From Molossus alvarezi (lineage: Eukaryota > Chordata > Mammalia > Chiroptera > Molossidae): 64,000 nt of DNA. Position numbers and translations under genes: made by a program. The stretch spans positions 20,701,501 through 20,765,500 of the forward strand of contig CM073898.1 in assembly GCA_037176705.1 (NCBI GenBank), given 5' to 3'. Under the pieces are notes generated by a model. It saw nothing but the letters and a program-made list of their open reading frames with translations, was not told the DNA's origin and did not search any database. Positions 44,924 through 55,933 of this stretch are shown here, in pieces. Positions within the stretch are counted from its first letter, which is position 1. Each line of letters begins with the position of its first letter.

Positions 44924-45411
44924 TTTTTTTAATCCTAACCTGAGAATATTTTTCCATTGATTTTCAGATGGGGGGGGGGGAGAAATATCATTGTGAGAGA
45001 AATATCATTGTGAGAGAGGCACTTCAATTAGTTGCCTCCTTCACGACCCCATCCAGGGGAGTGATCAAACCTCAACTGAGGTATGTGCCCTTCACTGGAA
45101 TCAAACCTGTGACTCTTGCCTGGCTGGTTTGGCTCAGCGGTTAGAGCATCAGCCTGTGGTCCAGAGAGACCTGGTTTGGTTCCCGCTAAGGGCACGTACC
45201 TCGGTTGCAATTTGTCCCTGGTTGGGTCGTGTGGATGTGTCCCTTTCACGTCGATGTTTCTCTCTCTCTCTCTCTCTCTCCCTCCCACTCTGTCTGAACA
45301 AAAAATGGAAAAATGTCCTCGGGTGAGGATAAAAACAAAAAACAAAAAAAACCCTGCGACTCTTTGGTTCACAGGCCGATGCTCTAACTGCTGAGCCAAA
45401 CGTGCCAGGGC
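44924..45411 (-). mobile_element. Diverged VES SINE split by a sense SINE
   Basis: The outer copy carries a tandem gagaaatatcattgtga duplication near 44980-45012 and ends cgtgccagggc; tcaaatagctttt at 44909 and 45412. Confidence 0.87.
45117..45349 (+). mobile_element. VES SINE type A, sense, nested
   Basis: tgcctggctggtttggctca to gggtgaggataaaaac, with a deletion in the middle (gttgggtcgtgtggatgtg). Confidence 0.9.
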
Positions 45412-45424
45412 TCAAATAGCTTTT

Positions 45425-45750
45425 AAAAAAATCTTTTATTTTATTTTATTTTTATTATTTTTTAAAATTTATCTTTATTGTTGAGAGTATTACAGGTATC
45501 CCCTCCTTTCCCCCCAATAACCTCCTTCACCCCACTCTCATCCTTACCCCTAGGCCTTCACCACAATATTGTCTGTGTCCATGGGTTATATGCATGTAAA
45601 TTCTTTGGTTAATCCCCAAGCCTCCACCCTAACCCCATGAGATTCGCCAGTGTGTGCCATGCTTCCATGTCTCAATCTATTTTGTTCATCAGTTTATTTT
45701 GGTCATTTTATTTTCGACATATAAATGAGAGCATGTGATACCTGTCTTTT
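45425..45750 (-). mobile_element. L1 3' end fragment abutting BIRC6 exon 19
   Basis: Antisense L1 3' UTR: T-rich start, attgttgagagtattacagg, C-rich block, tgtctgtgtccatgggttat, then catgtgatacctgtctttt, which parallels the L1 at 62760. Similarity fades at about 45750, only 15 nt before the exon at 45766. Confidence 0.8.
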
Positions 45751-45765
45751 CATTGCCCTTTTTAG

Positions 45766-45882
45766 CCCTAGATGCTCGCCTAGAAGTTGGACTTGAACAG
45801 CAAGCAGAACTTATGTTGAAAATGATGTCTACTTTGGAAGCAGATTCCATTCTACAGGCATTAACAAATACATCTCCTACAT
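45766..45882 (+). CDS. BIRC6: BIRC6 window exon 19
   Basis: Acceptor is attgccctttttag; donor is GTAAGT. It encodes LDARLEVGLEQQAELMLKMM and TLEADSILQALTNTSP, a helix pair, ending one base into a Leu codon. Sequence immediately upstream, to about 45750, is an antisense L1 3' fragment, so the branch-point region is probably retroposon-derived. Ends in phase 1. Confidence 0.94.
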
Positions 45883-46372
45883 GTAAGTAAAACTCAACAT
45901 TTTTAGAGTATTGCAGTAAATAATTTATCTGTTGATTATGTTCAGATGTACTCAGCAAGGACAGATTTTTAAATTTTATGTCTCGTATGAGTCTGAATTG
46001 GCTAAATATATAGTACCTCTCTCTTGCTAAATGAGTAGCAAATTGAGAAATAAGACAAAGGATTAACAAGTTGAGAAAGTAGAGGGGAACAAAATACCTC
46101 AATGTAATGCTTTTAAATTCAGTTTAAAAACCTTTGTTATTGTGGTGTTACGAGGTTAAGGAAATGCATAGAAAAGGCTGTTAGGTAGCTGCCTACGAGT
46201 TCATTGCATTATATCCAAATTTCTAATAAAATGAATTTTTACTACTAAAATCTTTATTTTCTTTAAACGCTAATATGGAAGACCTCAGCCAGCATGATAG
46301 CCAAATAGGCCTGATTGAACTGCAGAATCGAAAAGGTTTAGTAACTAATAATCTACAGCAAAGGAAGACAAT

Positions 46373-46601
46373 TTTTTTTATCCTCACCTGAGGACATTTT
46401 TCCATTTTTTGTTCAGATAGAGTGAGAGGGAGAGAGAGAAACGACGACGTGAAAGGGACACATTGAGTGGCTGCCACCCGCACGACCAACCAGGGCTGGG
46501 GAAAAACTGCAACCAAGGTACATGCCCTTAGCAGGAACAGAACCTGGGTCTCTCTGGACCGCAGGCTGATGCTCTAACCGCTGAGCCAAACCGACCAGGG
46601 C
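46373..46601 (-). mobile_element. VES SINE type A, first at a reused site
   Basis: Antisense copy between aaggaagacaa (46361) and aaggaaggcaaa (46602). Confidence 0.92.
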
Positions 46602-46624
46602 AAGGAAGGCAAATATTTAAAACT

Positions 46625-46831
46625 ATGTTTTTATTTATTTTTTTAGAGAGAGTGGAAGGGAGATAGAGATAGAAACATTGATGTGAGAGAGAAACTTCTG
46701 TTGGCTGCCTCCTACACACTCCCTACTGGGAATTGAGTCCAAAACCCAGGCATATGCCCTGACCAGGAATCGAACCGGGACCTTTCAGTCTATGGGACAA
46801 CGTTCAATCCACTAAGCCAAACTGGTCAGGC
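46625..46831 (-). mobile_element. VES SINE type B, second at a reused site
   Basis: Antisense copy between aaggaaggcaaat (46602) and aaagaaggcaaat (46833). Confidence 0.9.
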
Positions 46832-46845
46832 AAAAGAAGGCAAAT

Positions 46846-46913
46846 TTTTTTTAATCCACACCTGAGGACATTTTTTTTCATTTTTTGTTCAGGTAGAGTG
46901 GAAGGGAGAGAGA

Positions 46914-46951
<38 letters not shown>

Positions 46952-47110
46952 TGGAAGTGAAAGGGACACATCGAGTGGCTGCCTCCCCCACGATCCAACC
47001 AGGGCCGGGGACAAACTGCAACCAAGGTACATGCCCTTAGCGAGAACCAAACCTGGGTCTCTCTGTACTGCAGGCCGGCGCTCTAATCGCTGAGCCAAAC
47101 CGGCCAGGGC
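46846..47110 (-). mobile_element. VES SINE type A, third at a reused site
   Basis: Antisense copy between aaagaaggcaaattttt (46833) and gggaaggcaaattttt (47112). Confidence 0.92.
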
Positions 47111-47132
47111 TGGGAAGGCAAATTTTTGAAAA

Positions 47133-47330
47133 TAAAGGGCCACATAGTAAATGTTTTAGGCTTTTCTGGCTATGCGGTAGTTGTTGCAACTACACAACTC
47201 TTACTCTGTAGCAGTAAAGCAGTCATAGACAGTATGTAAATGAATGGGCATTGCTGTGACAGAATTAGGTGGCCTGCCAGATATGGCTATCAGGCTGTGG
47301 TTTGCTGACTCTTGGAGTACAGTGCTAGAC
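47133..47330 (-). mobile_element. MER5A-type hAT DNA transposon fossil
   Basis: The segment gggccacatagtaaatgttt, taggcttttctggctatgcg, gcagtcatagacagtatgt and gctgtggtttgctgactctt matches the MER5A consensus in reverse. An inactive mammalian relic. Confidence 0.75.
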
Positions 47331-48672
47331 TTGGGTAGATCTTCTTCTGTCAGGTGAGTACAGTTTAGATAGCAGCCCCTCTCTAAAAGACAAAAGATTG
47401 AGGAGATGTGCTGAGAAGATGGTCATGTTTTCTTTTTTTTTTTTTCAATAGGCGTTTGAATCACTTTCCTTCTCTAGCACAGTGTGTTTAATGGGTTAGA
47501 ACCTAGGGAGAGCATCATGTTCTTCTATGAAGAGGAGTTCACAGTCCGTTTTAATAGAAACTTTGGGTTTTCAGATCTTCCTATATTGCAGTCTTTCATT
47601 GCAAACTTCATTTGTTTCTTCCCTTAGGAGATATAGAAAAAAAAAAGAGAGAGAGAAAAATAGAAGATGGTGTTCTATAACCTTAGTATTGGTACACTAA
47701 TGTTGTATGTTGTCTCCTATGTAATAATGGGGAACCCTTTTGTTGGGTCAGTCTTTCCATGACCACAGACAGCTCAGTACTGCCCAAGTAGCTCTTTTTT
47801 TTTGTTAACAAAGAAAATAAACAACAAACAACCACTTATTAGAAGATTATTTTGTAATTTATATCTGCTTCTCTTAATATAATCTAACTTTTGATTATTG
47901 TCATGTGCAGAACTGTATCCTCTCCCCCTTTTAATATATTTACTTTCTAAATATATGTAGAACTGCTGTTAGAGTCCCTATATTTCTCTGCTCCTCATGA
48001 ATTTTATTAATTTAATTCATTTGGTATGTGGTCTAAGCATCAGGATTTTTGGATGCTTCCCAGGTAATTTAATGTGCAGTCAGGGTTAAGAATTATTAGA
48101 CTAGATTGTCCATCCTTATCCCTGCTGGCCATTCTGCCAGGTTTTGCTTGTGGACCAGAGCATCCTTGAAGTCTCACCCAAAGAAGTGAGCACAGCTTAA
48201 GTGGGCTCATGCCACGGACTCTTCTAGACACACATAACAGGTGGTGGAAGGAAGGAAGGAAGGGAGGGAGGGAGGGGGAGGGAGGGAGGGGGAGAGAAAG
48301 AAAAAATAGAGTCAGTACACTCAAGTCTAGATGATTCTAAAACTACCTTCTTAAGAATTAGTCAAGATTCTTCTTTCTCTCCCTTTTCTTTTCCTTTTAT
48401 GAATTAGGAAACAATTGAAAATAAAAATTGCTGGAGAGTAAGGAAAAATCTTTGGTGAACAAGTCTTGTGAATTTGGAAGCTTCTTTGTTGATTGTCTTT
48501 TGACTTTCAAGTAATGTGGTAGAAACAAGTTTTCAAATAACGATGAATTATTTTAAAGAATGCAATTCTAAGTTTTTTTTAAAATACAGTCTTCACTTAC
48601 CTATGCATAGTAATAGGTAGTTAGAATTTCTCTTGATTTGTGTATAAAATCATAATTGTGTTTAATTTTCAG
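47331..48672. other. Intron part before exon 20
   Basis: Apart from the purine tract at 48241-48300, no repeat family is recognised. Confidence 0.5.
48241..48300 (+). repeat. Purine tract (GGAA/GGGA)n
   Basis: Repeated ggaa then ggga units with several G3-G5 runs separated by single A. It is G-quadruplex-capable on the plus strand and so also in the BIRC6 pre-mRNA. Confidence 0.9.
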
Positions 48673-48827
48673 TATCACAGTCTCCCACTGGAACAGATGA
48701 TTCACTTCTAGGGGGTTTACAAGCAGCGAACCAATCCAACCAACTTATTATACAGTTATCATCAGTCCCAATGTTAAATGTTTGTTTCAACAAACTTTTT
48801 TCCATGCTTCAAGTCCATCATGTTCAG
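48673..48827 (+). CDS. BIRC6: BIRC6 window exon 20
   Basis: Acceptor is gtttaattttcag; donor is GTATGA. It reads LSQSPTGTDDSLLGGLQAAN, then QLIIQLSSVPMLNVCFNKLF and LQVHHVQ. A Ser/Thr linker is followed by helical scaffold. Ends in phase 0. Confidence 0.94.
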
Positions 48828-49115
48828 GTATGACTTCCTGAGAAATAGTGCATTTTTAGACATTATTACCTGCCTATATAAAAAATGAAAATGACTGGAG
48901 GTGTCATTTTCAACCTAACAGTGATGATTTCTTTATAATGCTCAGATGGAAAAATATTGGAGATGCTTGGATAACCATAGCTCTGCAGTGATAGGTCATA
49001 TATAATTTTTATGATTCTAAGCTTTATTGATCAGATCCAACTACATTGTTTAATCTTGAACAATGCAGGGGTTAGGCGTACTGATCTCCAGCAGAGTTGA
49101 GAATTCACATGTAAC

Positions 49116-49365
49116 TTTTTTTTTAATCCGAGGACATTTTGTTGTTGTTGTTCAAATAGAGTGGGAGGGAGAGAGAGAGAGAGAAACATCAACGTGAAAG
49201 GGACACATCAGTGGTTTCCACCCGCACGACCCCAACTGGGGCCAGGGACAAACTGCAACTGAGGTATATGCCCTTAGCAGGAACCGAACCCGGGTCTCTG
49301 ATCCACGGGCCAACGCTCTAGCCGCTGGGCCAATGCTCCAGCCGCTGAACCAAAACGGCCAGGGC
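49116..49365 (-). mobile_element. VES SINE type A with duplicated head piece
   Basis: Tail hairpin shortened (aatccgaggacat); gccgctg(g/a)(g/a)ccaa occurs twice near 49321-49350; inserted in a MITE. Confidence 0.88.
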
Positions 49366-49396
49366 ACATTTACATATTTATTGAAAAAAAATTGCA

Positions 49397-49699
49397 GCCC
49401 TGGCCAGTTTGGCTTAGTGATTAGAGTGTTGGCCCATGGACCAAAGAATTGCGGGTTCAATTCCCAGTTAAGGGCACATACCTCAGTTGCAGGTTCCATC
49501 TATGGCCCCAGTTGGGGTTGTATGGGAGGCAACCAACCCATGTGTCTCTTTCATATTGATGGTTCTCTCTCTCTCTCTCTCTCCACCCTCCCCCTCCCTC
49601 TCTCTCCCTGTCCCTTTCTTTCTTCCCTCCCTCCTTTCCTTTCCACTCTATCTAAAAATCAATGGAAAAATATCCTCAGGTGAGGATTAACAAAAAAAG
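49397..49699 (+). mobile_element. VES SINE, sense, long variable region
   Basis: gccctggccagtttggctta, then a long pyrimidine run, to cctcaggtgaggattaac plus A run; inserted in the same MITE. Confidence 0.9.
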
Positions 49700-49807
49700 A
49701 AATCTGCATGTAAGTGGATCTGTGCAGTTCAAATTTGTGTTGTTTAAGGGTCAGCTTTGTATATTTCCATTTAAATATACTTGTATTTAAACACTTGAAT
49801 CACCTCT

Positions 49808-50096
49808 CTTTTTTTTGTTGGCTATCCTTGGTCTCTTGGAATTCCTTATAAATTTTTTTTTTTTTTATCCTTACCCAAGGACATTTTTCCATTTTTTGTT
49901 CAGATTTAGTGGGAGGGGGAGAGAGAGAGAGAAACATCGACGTGAAAGGGACACATCGAGTGGTTGCCACATGCACGACCCAATCAGGGCCGGGGACAAA
50001 CTGCATTCGAGGTACGTGCTCTTAGTGGGAACTGAACCCCTGGTCTCTCTGGACCACAGACCGATTCTCTAACCGCTGAGCCAGTCCGGCCAGGGC
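49808..50096 (-). mobile_element. VES SINE type A with candidate 3' transduction
   Basis: Perfect 12-bp duplication tgaatcacctct at 49796 and 50097. The insert has a T8 run, about 37 unrelated bases (49817-49853), then a second T run and a full SINE body from 49867. Confidence 0.9.
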
Positions 50097-50338
50097 TGAA
50101 TCACCTCTTTTTAGTTAGAAAAACTTCCCTATTAGGTAAATTATAAATTGCAGTTCAGTTAAATTTTATTTCATCAAGAAATTTAAGATTGCTTGTCAAC
50201 TGAAGTAACCAGATGAAGTATTTAATATGAAAATTATTTAGACTTTGTCATAAGGATTCATACACAATATTTCGTTTAAATAGTATTTCATAATATAATA
50301 GTTACATTTTTTTTCTGTCAATTTTTATTCTTTTTCAG

Positions 50339-50465
50339 TTGGAATCACTTCTCCAATTGTGGCTCACATTGAGCCTGAATTCTAGTTCATCTGGAAACAA
50401 AGAGAATGGAGCAGACATTTTTTTATATAATGCTAACCGAATACCTGTCATTTCATTAAATCAAG
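50339..50465 (+). CDS. BIRC6: BIRC6 window exon 21
   Basis: Acceptor is tattctttttcag; donor is GTAATA. It encodes LESLLQLWLTLSLNSSSSGN, then ENGADIFLYNANRIPVISLN. A helix, a polar loop and a beta-like strand. Ends one base into an Ala codon completed by exon 22. Confidence 0.94.
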
Positions 50466-51119
50466 GTAATATTTATTAGAAGAAAAAGTATTCACATAGC
50501 ATAAATAATCAGCTTAAAAAGTAATCGATATATACTTAAAATTTGTCATAAGGGTTATAATGTTTATTGAAAAAAATTTTTTTGTGCACTAACTTAATAA
50601 TTAGCAGGAAAGAGAACAGAAGACCCTTATTCTCTTGTCTATTATCTTATGCCTATATGCAACTAAAATTAACAATGTTCTGTTGCAACTGGTGTAATTT
50701 AAACATCTGAATTTGCTTCTAGGGGAATTGGTAAATTGGAGGAGGATATTCATTTCCAATAGAAGTTCTGTTCATTTTTCTCTTGACATGTGCAAGAATG
50801 TGGAAACTATAATAATATCAACAGGAATAGAACTAGCCTTTAGGTCTGGCTATGAGAATCTATTTTAGTTATATTTTAAGTGGAAATTACTTGTTCCTGG
50901 TGCTTTCTCATTATGGAGGGGCATCCTATATCTTGCACAACTCGCACATGACCTGTGTTCCAGCCTTAGTAACAGCCACATTGGTTCATGGTACCACTTA
51001 TGTTTGCATTGTTTCAGCAAGACCAGTCTAACTTTAATCAGTTTTCATCCCTTCTCTGCATTAATAATTATTATATAAATTTTGCTCCCCTTGCTTTTTT
51101 AAACTTTGTTATTGTAAAA

Positions 51120-51480
51120 AAAATTAAGCAAGAATAGGTAGAAAAGTAATGACTCCTTACTATCATCAGATATCTGGTCAGTATTCACATGAACAATTGT
51201 CTCAAGTTTTATAAAAAAAAATTTTTGTTTACTTGAATTAGAATCTGTATAAGGTCTACACATTGTAGTTAATTATCTTTCTTAGATCCCTTTTCCTCTC
51301 AGTAGGTTTCTTCCATGTCTTTTTTATCCCCTTGCAAAGTATTTTCAGAGAAGTTTGATTGTGTGTTTTCCAGGATTCTCAGGGTCCTGTTTGTTAGTGA
51401 TTATGTCTCCATGATGTCCCCTGTATTTCCTTTAAATTTGTAGTTATTATAAATTGCAGTAAATTGGAGCTTGATATGAT
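51120..51480 (-). mobile_element. Old L1M-type 3' remnant
   Basis: Antisense blocks tctggtcagtattcacatga, cacattgtagttaattatc and gttagtgattatgtctcc parallel those at 43.2 kb. Confidence 0.5.
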
Positions 51481-52216
51481 CTGAAATTTTTAAGGCATTT
51501 AAAAGGTTGTCTGTTTTTTTGATGACAGGTATTGATGCTTAATGCTTAGAGTCATTAACAATTCACTAGATGTTTCAAAGTGAAGGTAGTCTAATTCTGT
51601 TATTCCTTCTTTATTTATTAGCTGAAATACTCCCATAAAGCGAAACTTTCTTAAAAAAAAAAGAGAGAGGATAAGTTTTTTTTAAATGCTATTATATCAC
51701 CTTCTGATGATACAGGTTGTATAATAAAGGCAGGAAAAAGGCTGGAAATTTTTTTTAGAATTTTAAAAATGATCCTGTTCACAAGTAGTTTGTACTCATA
51801 ACCTATACATTTCTTTAATAAATATCTCTATAAGTTTACCGACTTAAAATATATTTTATGCCTCTTATCATTTTAATTCTTATTGATGGTGATACTGTGC
51901 CTGTGGCCAGTAATTTTGGTGTGGGGGTCATGTTATTTTAAAAAAATAATAAATGATTCTGTTTCTGTTAGCTTTTAGTGTGATAGATGCCCCAGGCTCT
52001 GTATTTCCTGCCTGAGATCTGGAATGAGCCATTTTTAAAGGATGTTTTAAGAGCACAATCTGGGCACTCTATTATGTGTGTGCATTTTGAACAACTGTTT
52101 TGGCTTTTCTAGTTGGTGCAGGTGTTTCTTAGCTTATCTGGGCCTTGCAAGCAACCTCGTTATGTTTTATTTTAGTATGTGCTTTATTGTGAAGTTGTGC
52201 TGGTTTTGATTGGTCT

Positions 52217-52522
52217 ACCCCAACTCTGTTTTTTTTAGTAAGCCGTATTATTTTAGATTTTGGGTTTTGTAGAATGTGCAGATTTTTAGTAAAACAAATT
52301 CTGTTTTAGTAGAAATGCACCCCAACTCTGTTTTTTTTAGTAAGCCGTATTATTTTAGATTTGGGTTTTGTAGAATGTGCAGATTTTTAGTAAAACAAAT
52401 TCTGTTTTAGTAGAAATGCACCCCAACTCTGTTTTTTTTAGTAAGCCGTATTATTTTAGATTTTGGGTTTTGTAGAATGTGCAGATTTTTAGTAAAACAA
52501 ATTCTGTTTTAGTAGAAATGCA
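52217..52522 (+). repeat. Three-copy tandem repeat, ~102-bp unit
   Basis: The unit begins accccaactctgttttttttag and ends gtagaaatgc; copies start at 52217, 52319 and 52420. Copies 1 and 2 differ by a single T deletion in copy 2 (agattttggg versus agatttggg); copy 3 is like copy 1. It lies in the intron before exon 22. Confidence 0.95.
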
Positions 52523-52789
52523 TGTAGTTTAGAAAAAATAACATATTTATAATGATAACATTAATTTATGTGTCATGGGCTGAGCTTTAGACTTAGTCGT
52601 AAAATGTTAACTGACGCTTAATGCTTTTGTTCTTTTTAATGGGGAACTCTTTTATTTGTATGTTTTGGGGACTCTGGGTAGTGAGTTGATTTAAAGAAAT
52701 ATTTTTTAATTTATTCTTTTTGTTTTTAATTCTTAGTAAACATTTGCCTTTTCTGAGCAGAAATTTTTTGCTTTCTTTTTTCTACATAG

Positions 52790-52900
52790 CATCAATAACT
52801 AGCTTTCTCACAGTGTTAGCTTGGTATCCCAATACCTTGCTCCGGACATGGTGCCTTGTGCTTCATAGTCTAACAATCATGACGAACATGCAGCTTAATT
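52790..52900 (+). CDS. BIRC6: BIRC6 window exon 22
   Basis: Acceptor is cttttttctacatag; donor is GTAAGT. It reads SITSFLTVLAWYPNTLLRTW, then CLVLHSLTIMTNMQLN. Hydrophobic scaffold helices; the hydrophobicity alone does not suggest a membrane segment in this cytosolic protein. A 3x102 bp tandem repeat with acceptor-like T tracts ends about 270 nt upstream. Confidence 0.94.
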
Positions 52901-54298
52901 GTAAGTAAAGATTTATTCTTTTATATCTATTTATTCCTCTAAATCTCTGACATACACATTATTATTCTTGCTGTCAGAGTATTTGAAAAGCTTTTGCTAA
53001 AAAGTGGTATAGTTATTGAAAAATTTTTTCTTACTTAAATGTGTATCTTCTGAATTTGTTATATATTGTATAGTTTCTGCTTCTTTACATTGATAGTATA
53101 CTCTCATATATGTTCCATTACAAGTTCAAATCATATTTTTACCTTCAAAAACCTTAATAGTTATTAAAATAAAATTGATTACTTTTAAAGTAGAAAGTCT
53201 AGTATTTAATACTAATGTATGTTTTATATTGGTTATTCTATTAAAGTACCTTTGTATTTAAAAATTCTTTATTCATTATATTTGTTGACATGTATAACTA
53301 GATCCTTGGTTTTTGTTTTCCACATTTGAAACCTATATTAACTGAACATAATTGCTTTTTCTCAGCTTCTTATGTCCGATTAAGTTTTTTTCTTTCCACA
53401 TCTCACCCTTTTTTATTCCATTTTAGTTGAGATAGTAAAATAATTTCTGAGCATTCTCAGAAAGCAACTTTTAGTGCTTTCTGTGACTATTGTGAAAAGT
53501 TATGAAAATACTCTTCATTACCTTCTGTAGTGCTTATTGGTTTTAACTTTTATGTTTAATTGTAGGTTTTTATTTGACATTTTTGAGGTAGTTGGGAGGT
53601 AAGGATCAAAGTTTATATTGCGTGGCAAGGACTAGCTGTTTGTGAATTGAAATCTTGATTCCGTTTGTAGGTTATGACGTGTGAGGGTAGATTTCATCCC
53701 TATTCTGTTTGGGCTTAATTTCGTTCAATAGGAAGCTCTGTGATAAAGATATTTAAATCATTGCTTAGTGTCAAAATTCCATTTTCTAATTTGGAATATA
53801 TTTTCCAAATATGGTATCAAAAGCATTACTCTATGATACTGAAGATAGATTTAACCCAAAGGATATTTTATTCAGTGTAGAAAACTAGTGTGTTGCATCT
53901 GTATCATTTAACAGTGTACAGCGTTCAAACAACCAACGTGCAAAAATAAATAGGTTTTGCCTCAATTTATTGTAAAAAGCTGGCTTCAAATTTACCTGAA
54001 AAGTACATCTTTATTTTTGAAAGAGGGATAGATTCACCAAGAGGACACATTCATTTCTACTTGATTGTACATGAAACCAGGTATTTTTCGCAATTGAAGT
54101 AGGAGAGAGGCAGGAGATCTGTGGTAGATGAAAATAGAAAGTGAGTCTATTGTAGTAAATTCATACCCTTTTTTTTTAGTAACCTGCGGCACCTAGGAAT
54201 ATGTGAGTTTTCCTTGAAGCTAAAAAATGTTTTAAATACTATATTTTCGTTGTTTCAGGGTCCATTTTTAAAGCACGTTTTTTTTTAATGTTTTATAG
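52901..54298. other. Intron between exons 22 and 23, no young insertion
   Basis: About 1.4 kb AT-rich sequence with no SINE or L1 recognised, a notable gap in an otherwise SINE-dense gene. Confidence 0.6.
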
Positions 54299-54432
54299 CT
54301 GGTACCAGCAGTACCATTGGTACTCAGGACAGTACTGCTCATCTATTGGTTTCTGATCCAAACCTGATTCATGTTTTAGTGAAATTTCTTTCTGGCACCA
54401 GTCCACATGGAACAAATCAACACAGTCCACAG
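54299..54432 (+). CDS. BIRC6: BIRC6 window exon 23
   Basis: Acceptor is taatgttttatag; donor is GTAATA. It encodes SGTSSTIGTQDSTAHLLVSD, then PNLIHVLVKFLSGTSPHGTN and QHSPQ. A Ser/Thr-rich loop is followed by a helix. Ends in phase 0. Confidence 0.94.
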
Positions 54433-54501
54433 GTAATATGACTTTGAAAACCAGTGATAGGCCCATGCTCTAAATTAAAATGTTTGTAAAGAAAAACTTT
54501 A

Positions 54502-54720
54502 GCCCAGGTCTATGTGGCTCAGTTAGTTGAGCATTGTCCCTTGCACTGAAAGGTCACTGGTTTGTTTCCTGGTCAGGGCACATACCCAGGTTTTGGGTTC
54601 AATCTCCTGTCAGGATACAACTGATTGATGTTTCTCACTCTGATATTTCTGTTTTCTTCTCCTTTCCTTTTTCTGTAAAAAAAAAAAAAAAAAAAAATTA
54701 ATAAAAACATTAAAAAACAA
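54502..54720 (+). mobile_element. VES SINE type B, sense, diverged
   Basis: agcccaggtctatgtggctca, an A22 run, then attaataaaaacattaaaaa. Confidence 0.82.
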
Positions 54721-55677
54721 GAACTTTAATGTACCTAAACATGTAAAATTATTATTGCCACAGTATTAAGTGATAGCCTTTTATATGTCATTGTATTAAA
54801 ATGTTTTGAATTATTTATAACAAAAATAATATCTATGTGGAAACTGAATGTAGGGGTAGTAAATTGTCTTTTGTATTTTTCGTATTGATTTTGTGAAATT
54901 TAAGCAATATTCTGAATAAATACCTAAAAGTTAGGGAGTATTTCAAAACTTTGGAGTTCAAGTTTTTAAAAATAATGTAACATTTGTAATGACTTCCATC
55001 AGAATTGACAATTTATGTAACTTAATTATGCTATAATATTAAATATTTAACAAAAAATAATATGTTTCAGCTTACAAAAATTTTTAGTCTTACAGCAGAT
55101 TTCCGTTATATCATTTTAATTATATGTTATATTGTGCTACTTTTGAAAATATTTCTACTTCATTATATTTCTTCTCATATAAAAATGTATTTAGTGTTCA
55201 CATCATCTTTTTAATGGAAGTTATTCAAGCTTATCTTACAGTGTTATATTGTAATTTTTAGCTAGGTGCTAGATCTGGGTACTATTCTAGTTGCTATTGA
55301 TATAAGTTGACTAAGCCCAAGTCTCTACCTTCTTAGAACTTAAATTCTAACGGATACATACTTACAATACTTTAATTTTGTACATCATAATAAGTTAGAC
55401 AACAAGAAGAGTGAGAAAGAAAAAAGAAGAAACAAATTGCAGTTAGATTGGGTCAGAGTTTTGTTGAGAGCAGAGGCAAGTTATCAAGTGGTTCTTGTAT
55501 ATAAAGACTGCATGATTTTGAAATGTGAATATTCCTGAGATCCCTGATTCCAACTTCCATTATTTAACATATGTGAAAACATGCATTATCTGCATGGACC
55601 TCAATTATACATCTAGTTAGTGGTAGAGCTAGGTGTCAGGGAGTATGCCTCTGCATAAAATAGGTTTTTTTCTCCAT
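54721..55677. other. Intron, nothing recognised
   Basis: AT-rich sequence between two SINEs; no gene or repeat identified. Confidence 0.55.
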
Positions 55678-55933
55678 TTTTTTTTTTTTTTTTAATCCTT
55701 ACCCGAGGATATTTTTCCATTTTTTGTACAGATAGAGTGGGAGGGAGAGAGAGGAAGGGAGAGAGAGTGAGCAACATCGATGTGAAGGGACACATCGAGT
55801 GGCTGCCACCCGCACGACCAACCGGGGCCAGGGACAAACTGCAACCGAAGCACGTGCCCTCAGCGGGAACCGAACCCGGGTCTCTCCGGACCGCAGGCCG
55901 ACGCTCTAACCGCTGAGCCAAACTGGCCAGGGC
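55678..55933 (-). mobile_element. VES SINE type A, young
   Basis: Consensus antisense copy; (t/c)ctccattttttt flanks. Acceptor ttttttgtacag present. Confidence 0.93.

Larger units (their letters stand above)
49060..49760. mobile_element. Palindromic DNA-transposon MITE split by two SINEs
   Basis: The left end is ttgaacaatgcaggggttag (49060-49115). A middle piece lies at 49366-49396, and the right end at 49700-49760 (cagttcaaatttgtgttgtt) mirrors the left. It is interrupted by a minus SINE (49116-49365) and a plus SINE (49397-49699). Confidence 0.5.
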
